Positions 1 through 8,803 of a stretch of 64,000 nucleotides of DNA are shown here, in pieces. The first letter of the stretch is position 1. The number at the start of each line of letters is the position of its first letter. The stretch lies in the NCBI GenBank assembly GCA_017513005.1, contig JAFWDM010000078.1, forward strand, positions 17,228 to 81,227. Direction: 5' to 3'. The position numbers and the translations under genes were made by a program. A model generated the notes under the pieces. It searched no databases. It was not told the origin of the DNA and saw only the letters and a program-made list of their open reading frames with translations. This DNA comes from Lachnospiraceae bacterium (lineage in GTDB: Bacteria; Bacillota; Clostridia; Lachnospirales; Lachnospiraceae).

Positions 1-1862
1 ACGGCGGCTGCAGTGACGTCGCTGCAGTTGAGGACCGTGCGGCCCTCCAGGTACTGGCTCTCGACAGTCGCCAGGCCCATGAGACCGAACCGGTCACTCA
101 TACCATATTGGGTGACCATATTGCGGGCGAGGGTCGTCGCACGCTCGATATCGTTCGAGGCGCCGGTCGTGACACTGTCAAATTTGAGTTCCTCCGCCGC
201 ACGGCCGCCCAGGAAACCGATGATCATGGCTTCGAGCTCCGCCTTGCTGTTGAGGTATTTTTCCTCCTCCGGGACCTGCATGACATAACCCAGCGCCCCC
301 ATCGTGCGCGGCACGATCGTGATCTTCTGGACCGGTTCGGAATTCTTCTGGATGGCGCTGATCAGGGCGTGTCCGACCTCGTGATAGGACACGATGCGGC
401 GCTCCTCTTTGCTCATGATACGGTCTTTTTTCTCTTTGCCGACCAGAACCTGTTCGACAGCCTCAAAGAGGTCCTTCTGGCTCACATACTGGCGGTGGTC
501 CTTGACCGCATTGATGGCGGCCTCATTGATCATATTCGCCAAGTCGCTTCCCACGGCGCCGCTGGTGGCGAGGGCGATCTCCTCCAGATCGACCGTCTCG
601 TCCATCCTGACGTCCTTGGCATGCACCTTCAGGATCGCGATGCGGCCCTTGAGGTCCGGGCGGTCCACGATGATCCAGCGGTCAAAACGGCCGGGGCGCA
701 GGAGCGCCTTGTCCAGGATCTCCGGCCGGTTGGTCGCGCCGATGATCAGGATTCCCTTGGACGCCTCAAAACCGTCCATCTCGGAGAGGAGCTGATTCAG
801 GGTCTGCTCGCGCTCCTCGTTGCCTCCGCCGTAGCGGGAGTCACGGCTGCGGCCGATCGCATCGATCTCATCGATAAAGATGATGCAGGGCGCATTCTTG
901 TTTGCCTCCTTAAACAGGTCTCGCACACGGGAGGCACCCACGCCGACATAGAGCTCGATGAAATCTGAGCCCGTGAGGGAAAAGAAGGGCACATGCGCCT
1001 CGCCGGCCACTGCCTTGGCGAGCAGGGTCTTGCCGGTCCCGGGCGGGCCCACGAGCAGGGCGCCCTTGGGCAGACGCGCGCCGATCTTGACATACCGGCC
1101 AGGATTGTGCAGGAAATCCACGACCTCCACGAGGGATTCCTTTGCCTCATCCTCGCCTGCGACGTCCTTGAACGTGACGCCGGTCTCCTGCTGGACATAT
1201 TCCTTCGCCGTACTCTTGCCGACATTGAAAATGCCTCCGCGGCCTCCGCCCATCCGGCGGAAAAGGATGCTCAGCAGCCCCCACATCAGGAGGATGGGGA
1301 GCACGTAGGAGAGCAGGAAGGAGACCACCATCCCCGAACTGTCGGGCACATAGGGATTGAAGGTGATCTTCGCCTCCAGAAGACGCTGGGTGAGGGCGTC
1401 CTCGGACTCCGCCAGGCCCGTATACAGTACGGCATCCGAATCCTTGAGATGGATCTCCAGACGGTCGGACTTCATGTCGACCTCTGTCACCTTCTCCTGC
1501 TGGATATACTTGATAAATTCATTGTAGGAGATCTTGCGCGATTCGCCGTTGTCCCGCATAAAATAGCTGGCACAGGCAAAAGCAATGATCGTCACCAGAA
1601 GCAGGATGAACATTGTCTGGCGGTTGGAACCGCTCCCGCCATTGCCGCTGCCGTCCCCGTTTCCGTTCCGGCCTCCGTTGCCGTCTGCGCCGCCGTTGTT
1701 CCCGCCGTCGCTGTTTCCATTTCTGCGGCCGCGGTTCCCATTTCCCCTGTTTCCGCCGCGTCCGCTCCGGCCGTCGCCGTTCCCGCCCCCGAACAGATCA
1801 CCGGGGTCAAAACGGCGGATCCTCTCAGCAAAGGGGCCCTCCGGCCGCAGTCTTTCACTCAT
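1..1862 (-). CDS. ftsH: ATP-dependent zinc metalloprotease FtsH (C-terminus cut by window edge)
   Basis: Membrane-bound AAA+ protease that degrades unneeded or damaged membrane and regulatory proteins. About 620 codons are visible and the stop lies beyond position 1. In order: a short N-terminal tail, a Gly/Asn/Arg-rich low-complexity stretch (about residues 25-80), TM1 (about 84-102), the small extracytoplasmic domain, TM2, then the AAA module with Walker A GPPGTGKT (about residue 272), Walker B IIFIDEID, and the zinc site HEVGH (about residue 493). The Gly/Asn stretch before TM1 is unusual; FtsH normally starts a few residues before TM1. Start is ambiguous: in-frame ATGs lie at 1862, 1871 and 1883, and a GGAGAGG sits 12 nt before 1862 but only 3 nt before 1871. 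A promoter lies near 2012-2040. Family assignment is certain. Confidence 0.97.
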   Translation of the reverse strand, partial: MSERLRPEGPFAERIRRFDPGDLFGGGNGDGRSGRGGNRGNGNRGRRNGNSDGGNNGGADGNGGRNGNGDGSGNGGSGSNRQTMFILLLVTIIAFACASYFMRDNGESRKISYNEFIKYIQQEKVTEVDMKSDRLEIHLKDSDAVLYTGLAESEDALTQRLLEAKITFNPYVPDSSGMVVSFLLSYVLPILLMWGLLSILFRRMGGGRGGIFNVGKSTAKEYVQQETGVTFKDVAGEDEAKESLVEVVDFLHNPGRYVKIGARLPKGALLVGPPGTGKTLLAKAVAGEAHVPFFSLTGSDFIELYVGVGASRVRDLFKEANKNAPCIIFIDEIDAIGRSRDSRYGGGNEEREQTLNQLLSEMDGFEASKGILIIGATNRPEILDKALLRPGRFDRWIIVDRPDLKGRIAILKVHAKDVRMDETVDLEEIALATSGAVGSDLANMINEAAINAVKDHRQYVSQKDLFEAVEQVLVGKEKKDRIMSKEERRIVSYHEVGHALISAIQKNSEPVQKITIVPRTMGALGYVMQVPEEEKYLNSKAELEAMIIGFLGGRAAEELKFDSVTTGASNDIERATTLARNMVTQYGMSDRFGLMGLATVESQYLEGRTVLNCSDVTAAA

Positions 1863-2011
1863 TTCGTACATATTCCTCTCCATGGCAAAACGCCAAACAC
1901 CACATCCGGTCCAGACAATTTTTATTTCGGTGAAGCCGGGATCCCCGGCATGTCTGTCTCCTGTAAAAGCATCCTTTTACAGATAAAAACATCTTCTGAT
2001 AAAACCATCTT

Positions 2012-2040
2012 ATTATAAAGAAGAAAAACGTGCAAGGCAA
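2012..2040 (-). promoter_or_regulatory. Probable sigma-A promoter of ftsH
   Basis: On the minus strand TTGCCT (2035-2040) and a perfect TATAAT (2012-2017) are separated by 17 nt. This lies about 140 nt before the ftsH start and after the hsp20 terminator, so ftsH appears to have its own transcript. Confidence 0.6.
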
Positions 2041-2123
2041 TCCCCTGTTTTGCAACCGGCTGCCCGCCGGACAGGCCCCCCGCCGGACAGGTCCCCCGCA
2101 CGACAACAACCCCGCCGGACAGG

Positions 2124-2160
2124 AAAAAGCCCGCAGAACCGCCTTTAAGGTTCTGCGGGC
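2124..2160 (-). terminator. Intrinsic terminator of hsp20
   Basis: A perfect 12-bp stem (2129-2140 with 2149-2160), 8-nt loop, followed on the minus strand by five T (2128-2124). It lies about 75 nt after the hsp20 stop and separates hsp20 from ftsH. Confidence 0.85.
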
Positions 2161-2233
2161 CTTACGCTCCCTTGTCTTATTTTCTTTTTCCGCCCTGCCG
2201 GAACGGTCCGTTCCGGTACCGGCTTATTCAGGA

Positions 2234-2695
2234 TCAGCCTTCGATCGCAATGGTCTTCTTCTCAGGAACCTTCGCTGCTTCCTTCTTCGGGACGAGCAGC
2301 TTCAGGACACCATCCTCATACTTCGCCTTGATCTCCTCCTCTGTGACATTGCGGCCGATGAAGAAGCTCCTCTGCATGGAACCGGAATAGCGCTCCTGGC
2401 GGATCACTCTGCCCTTCTCGTTCTTCGAATCCTTGTCAAGGCCCTTGGTTGCTGCAACGGTCAGGTTGCCCTTCTCCAGGGTCAGTGTGATGTCTTCCTT
2501 CTTGAAGCCGGGCAGGTCGATATCGATCTCATACTGGTCGTCGTGCTCGTGGACATCTGTCTTCATCAGACGGCCGGCGTTTTTGCCGTACAGCTTCCTG
2601 TCGACATCCTCAAAGCCGAGATCCCTGAAAGTCGGGAAACGGAAATCCATGAAGTCATCAAACAAATTCTCACCAAAAATACTAGGATATAACAT
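2234..2695 (-). CDS. hsp20: Small heat shock protein, Hsp20/alpha-crystallin family
   Basis: ATP-independent holdase chaperone of 153 aa, the normal length for bacterial Hsp18/Hsp20. The alpha-crystallin domain spans about residues 45-145, with the usual DLPGFKKEDI and GVLKLLVPK motifs, and the protein ends with a short tail. The start is well supported by an AGGAGG 8 nt before the ATG. Upstream, a consensus promoter overlaps a CIRCE operator (2871-2897), so the gene should be repressed by HrcA and induced by heat. A terminator follows, so it is probably monocistronic. Confidence 0.96.
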   Translation of the reverse strand: MLYPSIFGENLFDDFMDFRFPTFRDLGFEDVDRKLYGKNAGRLMKTDVHEHDDQYEIDIDLPGFKKEDITLTLEKGNLTVAATKGLDKDSKNEKGRVIRQERYSGSMQRSFFIGRNVTEEEIKAKYEDGVLKLLVPKKEAAKVPEKKTIAIEG

Positions 2696-2854
2696 GATCT
2701 TTACCTCCTGTAGACTGATATTTGCGCAGGATCCGCAGCCGGTCTGCGGCTGGTCTGCAGTTGTCCTGACGTATTGTTATTTTTGCGGAACAACGCAACA
2801 GGTTTTCAAATATCTTTCTTTCAATATCTTTCCTGTTTCCTTTGTTCTATATGT

Positions 2855-2883
2855 GTTATAACACTTATTGTTAGCACTGTCAA
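2855..2883 (-). promoter_or_regulatory. Sigma-A promoter of hsp20
   Basis: Minus-strand TTGACA (2878-2883), 17-nt spacer, TATAAC (2855-2860). The -35 box lies inside the CIRCE element, the usual arrangement for HrcA repression. The 5' UTR is about 150 nt. Confidence 0.8.
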
Positions 2884-2897
2884 GGGGTGAGTGCTAA
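2871..2897. promoter_or_regulatory. CIRCE operator (HrcA binding site)
   Basis: Inverted repeat TTAGCACTG-N9-GAGTGCTAA. It matches the 27-bp CIRCE consensus (TTAGCACTC-N9-GAGTGCTAA) except for one base in the left arm. It overlaps the -35 region of the hsp20 promoter. Confidence 0.93.
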
Positions 2898-3199
2898 TTT
2901 TCTTCAAAAGATTTACAAACCTTCTGAAATACAGTACATTTACACTCAGAATCAGGACTTGCAGGCTGTCTCTTTTCCGCCTAAACATCCGTGCGCATTA
3001 AAAAGCATGTCAGGGGAGATGCGGGACACATGCCGCCTGTACGGGACTGCCCAGCCAGGATATAACCCGCGCCTCGATTGCGGAGGAAACCCGCCGCCTG
3101 TATGGGACTGCCGGTTCGGAAACGGATCCGGAAGTGGATATAGAAAAGGATTCGAAAAGGGAAACAAAAACAGAAACGGAACTGGAAAAGGAAACAAAA

Positions 3200-4585
3200 A
3201 TGGAAACGGAACTGGAAAGGGAAATGGAAAGACAGGAGGAGGAGAGAAACCGCTATCTCTTCGAGAAAATGCCGGTGGTCCGGGCACTGGCCGCCATGGC
3301 GGTTCCGACTGTGATCTCCCAGCTGATCGTGCTGGTCCACAACATGGCGGATACCTTTTTCATCGGCCGTACGAACGATCCCTACATGGTGGCGGGCGCG
3401 GCCCTGATCCTGCCGATCTTCAATGTCTGCATCGCGGTCGCAAATATTGCCGGCACCGGCGGAGGGACCCTGATCGCCCGACTCATGGGCGCGGACGAGC
3501 CCGGGAAAGCCCGGCGCGTCGCCTCCTTCAGCATCTGGTTTTCTGTCTTCGGCGGCCTGCTCTTCGCCGTGCTGACAGGGGTCTTCATGCATCCCCTTCT
3601 CACATTTCTGGGGGCGAGCGCACAGACCTTTGAATATGCCAGGCAGTACTGCTTCTGTGTGATCGTCATCGGCGCGGCGCCTACGATCACGGCCATGACG
3701 ATGGGAAACCTCCTGCGCAACGTCGGCTGCTCAAAGCAGGCCGGATTTGCCATTTCAATGGGCGGGGTGATCAATATCATCCTGGATCCGATCTTTATGT
3801 TCGTACTCCTGCCGCCCGGCATGGAGATAATGGGTGCCGGCATCGCCACGACGATCGCCAACACGATCACCTGTATCTACTTCATCGTGCTGATCCTGCG
3901 CCTGCATAACCCCATCCTGCACTTCTCCCTGCGGGACGGCCTGCCGGAAGCCCCTGCGCTGGCCTCCTTCTTCGGCGTCGGGCTTCCCGCAGCCATGGGG
4001 CCCTTCCTCTTTGACCTGGACTATATCGTTCTCGACCGCCTGATGGCCGCCCACAGCGACATCGCCCTGGCCGCCATCGGCATCGTCCTCAAGGTGGAAC
4101 GTCTGCCGCTCAACGTCGGGATCGGCCTGTGTCTGGGGATGGTGCCCCTCGCCGCCTATAACTACTCCGCAAAAAACATCCCCCGTATGAACGAAGTCTT
4201 TCGGGCAGCCCGCACCGCAGGCATCCTGATCAGCATCGGCAGCATCATCCTCTACGAACTGTTCGCCCCGCAGCTGATGCGCATCTTCATCGGCGATCCC
4301 TCGACCATCGCGCTGGGCTCCGACTTTCTCCGCATCCGCATGCTGGCGACCATCATGATGTTCCTGAGCTTCATCTATGTCTACTTCTTCCAGGCGCTGG
4401 GACACGGACGTATGTCCCTCCTGCTCGTGGTTCTGCGCTGGCTCGCCGTGAACATCCCCATGCTCTTTGTGCTCGACCATTTCTTCGGCCAGTACGGTCT
4501 CGCCTGGTCCCAGTTTATCAGTGACACCTTCGTCGCCCTCCTCTCCTGGGCGGTCTACTGCATGTACCGGCGGAAAAATCTGTGA
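3200..4585 (+). CDS. MATE family multidrug/Na+ antiporter
   Basis: Twelve-helix MATE (NorM/DinF-like) exporter of about 461 aa from this start. Sequences such as AVPTVISQLIVLVHNMADTF in helix 1 and the repeated 6-helix halves are typical. Start choice: ATG 3200 has AGGA 7 nt upstream. The frame stays open to a GTG at 3134, but that extra stretch encodes only a Lys/Glu/Thr repeat (KETKTETELE repeated) made by a purine-rich minisatellite. ATG 3224 is also possible. The next gene starts 6 nt after the stop and is probably cotranscribed. The substrate cannot be told. Confidence 0.93.
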   Translation: METELEREMERQEEERNRYLFEKMPVVRALAAMAVPTVISQLIVLVHNMADTFFIGRTNDPYMVAGAALILPIFNVCIAVANIAGTGGGTLIARLMGADEPGKARRVASFSIWFSVFGGLLFAVLTGVFMHPLLTFLGASAQTFEYARQYCFCVIVIGAAPTITAMTMGNLLRNVGCSKQAGFAISMGGVINIILDPIFMFVLLPPGMEIMGAGIATTIANTITCIYFIVLILRLHNPILHFSLRDGLPEAPALASFFGVGLPAAMGPFLFDLDYIVLDRLMAAHSDIALAAIGIVLKVERLPLNVGIGLCLGMVPLAAYNYSAKNIPRMNEVFRAARTAGILISIGSIILYELFAPQLMRIFIGDPSTIALGSDFLRIRMLATIMMFLSFIYVYFFQALGHGRMSLLLVVLRWLAVNIPMLFVLDHFFGQYGLAWSQFISDTFVALLSWAVYCMYRRKNL

Positions 4586-4591
4586 AAAACT

Positions 4592-5560
4592 ATGCGTCAG
4601 AAAATGGTATCCGAATACCTGAAGGAACGATTCGGAACAAAAGTCTATAAGCTGTCCCTCTCGAGCGGGTGTACCTGCCCCAACCGGGACGGACTGATCG
4701 GAATGGGAGGCTGTACTTTCTGCTCCGAAGGCGGCTCCGGAGAATTTGCCGCGCCGCCCCTGCCGCTGGAGGACCAGATCCGGCTTGCGCGGAAACGGGT
4801 CGATGCAAAGATCCCTGCCCGCATCCCCCCGGACGAGCGCCGGTATATCGCATATTTCCAGTCCTTTACCAACACCTATGTGAGAACGGAAGCAGAACGG
4901 ATAAAGCTCCGCTCTCTGTACACGGAAGCGGTCCGGCGCCCGGAGATCGCAGCTCTTTCCATCGGCACCCGCCCGGACTGCCTGCCTCCGGAGATCCTGG
5001 ACATGCTCGCGGACCTGCAAAAGGTAAAGCCCGTATGGGTGGAGCTGGGACTCCAGACCGTTCATGAAAAAACAGCTGCTGCGATCCGCCGCGGCTATTC
5101 CCTGCCGGTATTTGAGAAGGCGGTACGGGATCTGAAAGAGATCGGTGTCGAGGTGATCGTCCATGTGATCCTGGGGCTTCCCGGGGAGACCCGGGAGGAA
5201 ATGCTGGAAACAGTCCGGTATCTTGCAGAGCTGCATGTGCATACCGCGCACAGCAATAATACGCCCTCCGCAGAGCTCCCTGCCGGGTCGGGACGGGCCA
5301 TCGACGGAATCAAGCTCCAGCAGCTGCAGATCCTGCGCGGTACACCTGTGGGAGAACAATACCTGCAAGATCCCTTTCCCGTCATGACACTGGATGCATA
5401 CTGTGCTCTGATCCGGGACTGCCTCGACCTCCTGCCGGAGGACATCGTGATCCACCGGCTGACAGGAGACGGACCAAAGTCCCTGCTGATCGCTCCCCTC
5501 TGGTCTGCGGACAAAAAACGTGTCTTGAATACAATGAAGCGTGTCCTGAATACGACGTAA
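4592..5560 (+). CDS. TIGR01212 family (YhcC-like) radical SAM protein
   Basis: Radical SAM enzyme of 322 aa with the family's spaced cluster motif: Cys27, Cys29 and then Cys41-x2-Cys44 in an Elp3-like N-terminus (CTCPNRDG...GGCTFC). The role of this family is not settled; YhcC-like proteins are often linked to tRNA or thiol chemistry. Two oddities: about 22 extra residues (THSNN/PAGSG-like) between the HVH element and GIKLQQLQILRGT, where relatives run straight through, and a C-terminus of two near-identical RVLNT units encoded by an 18-bp direct repeat. Probably cotranscribed with the MATE gene. Confidence 0.88.
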   Translation: MRQKMVSEYLKERFGTKVYKLSLSSGCTCPNRDGLIGMGGCTFCSEGGSGEFAAPPLPLEDQIRLARKRVDAKIPARIPPDERRYIAYFQSFTNTYVRTEAERIKLRSLYTEAVRRPEIAALSIGTRPDCLPPEILDMLADLQKVKPVWVELGLQTVHEKTAAAIRRGYSLPVFEKAVRDLKEIGVEVIVHVILGLPGETREEMLETVRYLAELHVHTAHSNNTPSAELPAGSGRAIDGIKLQQLQILRGTPVGEQYLQDPFPVMTLDAYCALIRDCLDLLPEDIVIHRLTGDGPKSLLIAPLWSADKKRVLNTMKRVLNTT

Positions 5561-5661
5561 ATCTTCCTGCATTCGATATAACGTATTCTGAATTTGGTGC
5601 AAACTATCTTTACTGCGATGTAAAGCGTTTCTATAATAAAACAAGTCGGACGCTTCTTCGT

Positions 5662-6501
5662 TTAAAACCTGTCCCGCCCGGATGTCCCAGTCCCTCTCGC
5701 GATCTCTTCGTTCCGCAGAATCCTCTGCCGGATCCTGCAAAAATCGATCCGGCAGAGTCCGTCCGAGATCAGGACCGGTACCTTGTCCTCGAAGGTATAT
5801 TCAGCCGCCGCACCCTCCTTCCGGTTTCGTTCCCTGAAATCGAAAACACTGACTGTAAAATCCCAGGGATTAATGATCCAGTATTCCCGGACACCATGCC
5901 TTTTGTACAGCTCCCGCTTCCGCCACAAATCGTTGGCCGGGTTCGACGGGGAAAGGACTTCGATTATAAAATCCGGCGCTAAGGCGACGGCAGCGTCTGT
6001 CTTCCTCCGGTTCTCATTCCGGCCGTTTACACATCGCACATAAACATCCGGCTGGACGATCGTATCTCTTTTATTCCCAAGTTCCACATCGGAAGGCGCG
6101 ATGACCACCATGCACGGCGCATCATGCCTGTCAATACAGCCGTCGATCTGTTTTGCAATCTCCAATAACACCGTCTGATGCGGCAGCGTGGGCGCTGCCA
6201 TCTCATAAAAGACACCGTCAATCAATTCCACCCGCAGATCGTCAGGCAGGGACAGATAGTCCTCTTTTGTGTGGCCGCCCCCCTTCGGAATCCGCGGATC
6301 CTGTTTCCCGTCTTCCTGTTCACTGGTCACCACACCCCCTGTCTGATCGTCCTTTCCTTTGCGGTATTCCCGTTCCGCGTTTTCCATATACGCGGCAGCG
6401 CCCGAAGGCTCCTGCACCATCCCGTCCGTCAGCAGGCGGTTTTCCGGATCATTTCCCGGTTTCTTTCCCGGGTCATTCTCCTTATTATTCCAGCGTGCCA
6501 T
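5662..6501 (-). CDS. Uma2-family (DUF820) putative restriction-like nuclease
   Basis: Protein of 279 aa. Residues about 75-260 form a Uma2/DUF820 domain of the PD-(D/E)xK fold: VELIDGVFYEM, then PDVYV, then PDFIIEVLSPS and KRELYKRHGVREYWIINP carrying the expected acidic and Lys/Glu catalytic pattern. The first ~70 residues are a charged low-complexity extension absent from typical ~190-aa members. Family function is uncertain; members are abundant, usually isolated, and often near mobile DNA. AAAGGAG lies 5 nt before the ATG and a consensus promoter sits at 6604-6631. Confidence 0.87.
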   Translation of the reverse strand: MARWNNKENDPGKKPGNDPENRLLTDGMVQEPSGAAAYMENAEREYRKGKDDQTGGVVTSEQEDGKQDPRIPKGGGHTKEDYLSLPDDLRVELIDGVFYEMAAPTLPHQTVLLEIAKQIDGCIDRHDAPCMVVIAPSDVELGNKRDTIVQPDVYVRCVNGRNENRRKTDAAVALAPDFIIEVLSPSNPANDLWRKRELYKRHGVREYWIINPWDFTVSVFDFRERNRKEGAAAEYTFEDKVPVLISDGLCRIDFCRIRQRILRNEEIARGTGTSGRDRF

Positions 6502-6603
6502 CTTTTCTCCTTTGCATTCAGTCGAATTTTCCTGCAGCGAAGGACGCCGTTCTCACGCATCAGAAGAAATATCTGATCCTCAATCAGTATCCTTTGGGTA
6601 TTA

Positions 6604-6631
6604 TTATAGCACAAAGGCTTCCTTTGTCAAT
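6604..6631 (-). promoter_or_regulatory. Consensus sigma-A promoter of the Uma2 gene
   Basis: Minus-strand TTGACA (6626-6631), 16-nt spacer, TATAAT (6604-6609), about 100 nt before the Uma2 start and after the patatin terminator. Confidence 0.75.
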
Positions 6632-6731
6632 ACGTTTATTCGAACCATCGTACAGAAGACTTTCCGCTTTGCTGCCGCCTCTCGAGGCTTCAGACAGGTC
6701 TGCAGCTCTGTTTTGACTATCTCCTTCGGGC

Positions 6732-6763
6732 AAAAAAAGAGACAGAGATCTGCTCTCTGTCTC
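6732..6763 (-). terminator. Intrinsic terminator of the patatin gene
   Basis: Stem of 9 bp (6739-6747 with 6755-6763), 7-nt loop, then seven T on the minus strand (6738-6732). About 120 nt beyond the patatin stop. Confidence 0.85.
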
Positions 6764-6805
6764 CAGGTCTGACCGGCAGGCACATCCAGGCACATCTGTG
6801 CCATG

Positions 6806-6900
6806 CCGTTTTTTTATGATTCCGTTTTTATGATTCCGTTTTTTACGATTCTGTCTTCACGATTCCGTTCTCATGATTCCGTTTTCATGATTCTGTTTTC
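6806..6900. repeat. Minisatellite, about 14-15-bp unit, ~7 imperfect copies
   Basis: Imperfect tandem copies of a unit like ATGATTCCGTTTTT. The array starts in the 3' UTR and runs into the last codons of the patatin gene, so array changes could alter that protein's C-terminus. Confidence 0.8.
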
Positions 6901-8135
6901 TTTTCGGTTTCCGGGTTCTTCTCAAGCGAAGCACTCTGCTTTAAAGCCTTCATGCTGCCGGGTTTCCAGGTCTTTCTGTGCCTGCGGCTTCGCGGTATAC
7001 TTCCCGCAGACGGTAAGGGACTGACACACTCCGGCTCGTCCCGCTCCGGTCCGCAGGAGGCTTCTTCATGAATGACTGCACTGACTGCAGCAGTCTTTGC
7101 GGGAATCGTCTCGGGGGAGGCCGCAGCCGGTCTTTTCTCTGCTGCGGACGGTACGGGAGTCACAGTGCTCCTTTCTGTTACCGCTGCCGCATCCGTCCCG
7201 CCTGCTGCACCGAGGGCTGCCAGCGGTGCGCTGCTCAAAGCGGTCTCTCCCAGCGCGGTCTCTCCCTTCGCTGCCTCTCCCTTCGCTTCAGCCAGGAACT
7301 GCCGGATCGCCGGCAGCAGGCGCCTGGCCGTCCTGCGTCCCTCCTTGTAGGCTGCGCGGATCTTCGCGCGGTCATGCTCGACGCGGCCCACGTCGATCGC
7401 CTCCTTCGGGCGGATGACAAACGCGGCTTTCTCATTCTCGCGCTGCCGGATATAGGCCAGGGTCTTGTTATAACCGATGTGGCGGTTCTCGATGGCCTCC
7501 AGCACCGCGGGGTATTCGCGCAGGGCGGGGCGCATTACAGCCATCATGGGATTGGCTTTTTTTACGTAGCCGGCGGGACGTGTGAGGACCACGACGTTCC
7601 GCTCATACCCCTCGTTCTCCATGAAACGGAGAGGGACCGAGTCCGAGATCCCGCCATCGAGAAGCTTATAGCCGCCGACTTCGACGATCCTGGAGACCAG
7701 GGGCATGGAACCGGATGCCCGGAACCATTCCAGCATCTCCCAGTCCCCGTCTTTGTCACAGCAGTGGTAGACCGGAAGGCCGGTCTCGACGTCCGTGCAC
7801 ACCAGATAAAAGGACATGGGATTCTCCCGAAAGGCCTTCCAGTCGAAAGGATCCAGTTTCTCCGGAATCTCATGGTAACAGAACCGGGCGTTGAACAGGT
7901 CCCCTGTTTTGAGCAGCGACCGCACGCTCGAATAACGCGGATCCTTCGCAAAACGCAGATTATAGCGGATCGCCCGTCTGGGCTGACGGGATTTGTAATT
8001 GCATCCGAATGCCGCCCCGGCGGATACGCCGACCGCGCCGTCGAATGCGATCCCCTCTTCCATCAGAACATCCAGAACACCCGCTGAAAAAATACCGCGG
8101 ATCCCGCCGCCCTCAAGTACCAGACCTGTCTTCAT
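6885..8135 (-). CDS. Patatin-like phospholipase family protein
   Basis: Probable lipid acyl hydrolase of 416 aa. The catalytic core is within residues 1-290: oxyanion motif GGGIRG (residues 9-14), nucleophile elbow GVSAG (Ser about 39), and the dyad aspartate in DGG (about residue 158). This is the RssA/YjjU-like patatin type. Residues about 290-416 are an Ala/Pro/Glu-rich low-complexity tail not expected in the family. AGGAGG precedes the ATG. Its 5' UTR (promoter near 8472-8500) carries a 22-bp tandem array. It appears to be monocistronic. Confidence 0.92.
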   Translation of the reverse strand: MKTGLVLEGGGIRGIFSAGVLDVLMEEGIAFDGAVGVSAGAAFGCNYKSRQPRRAIRYNLRFAKDPRYSSVRSLLKTGDLFNARFCYHEIPEKLDPFDWKAFRENPMSFYLVCTDVETGLPVYHCCDKDGDWEMLEWFRASGSMPLVSRIVEVGGYKLLDGGISDSVPLRFMENEGYERNVVVLTRPAGYVKKANPMMAVMRPALREYPAVLEAIENRHIGYNKTLAYIRQRENEKAAFVIRPKEAIDVGRVEHDRAKIRAAYKEGRRTARRLLPAIRQFLAEAKGEAAKGETALGETALSSAPLAALGAAGGTDAAAVTERSTVTPVPSAAEKRPAAASPETIPAKTAAVSAVIHEEASCGPERDEPECVSPLPSAGSIPRSRRHRKTWKPGSMKALKQSASLEKNPETEKKTES

Positions 8136-8232
8136 CTGTCTTTTCCTCCTGCTTCCGACATGATGGTTCTACTCATTCGTCATCGCATATCACGCAGACC
8201 GTAACTTCCACCTGAAAAACCAAAAACCTGCT

Positions 8233-8355
8233 GCTATAGAAAAAGGCCGTAACTGCCATAGAAAAAAGCCGCAGCTGCCATAGAAAAAAGCCGCAGCTGC
8301 CATAGAAAAAGGCCGTAACCGCCATAGAAAAAGGCCGCAGCCGGCATATAAAAAA
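8233..8355. repeat. Minisatellite, ~22-bp unit, about 5.5 copies
   Basis: Tandem units of the form CCATAGAAAAAAGCCGCAGCTG, imperfect at both ends. It occupies the 5' UTR of the patatin gene between its likely promoter and its start codon. Confidence 0.88.
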
Positions 8356-8471
8356 CCGGGTAAGCCGTCCGCCGGATCCGCCGGTGCAACCCCCTTCCTA
8401 TCATAACACAATCTTTCTGCTTATTTTATTTTCTTTTTAGATTTCATCTATTACGTTTTTAGAATCATAGT

Positions 8472-8500
8472 GTAATATACTTACTGTAAACGAAAGGCAA
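8472..8500 (-). promoter_or_regulatory. Possible promoter of the patatin gene
   Basis: Minus-strand TTGCCT (8495-8500), 17 nt, TATTAC (8472-8477). The same -35 sequence is seen before ftsH. It implies a ~330-nt leader that includes the tandem array. Confidence 0.4.
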
Positions 8501-8561
8501 CGACAGATTCCCCCTTCGTTTTTCGTTTCAAACAAGATTTTCATACTCCCCCTTTATGTGA

Positions 8562-8613
8562 AAAAGCCCTTCACAATGGCTCTGAACGATCAGGCCCATT
8601 GTGAAGGGCTTTT
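8562..8613 (-). terminator. Strong terminator after the lipoprotein gene
   Basis: An 18-bp perfect inverted repeat (8562-8579 with 8596-8613) with a GC-rich core and A/T ends, so it could stop transcription in both directions. It is placed to end the large lipoprotein transcript. Between it and the gene end (8614-8803) I see only two direct copies of a ~24-bp GCAGGGC(T/C)TCCGGGATGTCC-like unit. Confidence 0.85.
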
Positions 8614-8803
8614 CCTGTCCCGCAGGAGGCGGGCAGGTTCTTTTAGGGGGAAGCGCAGAATAGTCCTGTAGTCTGTCCTGCCCACAGGGCCTCCGGGATG
8701 TCCTATCCGGCGTATCCCCGCTCTTCTGCAGGGCGGGTTCTGCCCGCACCGCAGGGCTTCCGGGATGTCCCTGAAAGCCCTGCGCTTTTAATCTCGTTCT
8801 CCC

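Noticed and set aside
2898-3199. Purine-rich coding start of the MATE gene from GTG 3134
   Set aside because: The extra residues are a Lys/Glu/Thr repeat, and the ATG at 3200 has a better ribosome site. Kept only as an alternative.
3755-5740. Long open frame on the minus strand across the MATE and radical SAM genes
   Set aside because: Lies antisense to two clear genes in GC-rich DNA. Its composition (Gln/His/Asp-rich) and lack of motifs mark it as a shadow.
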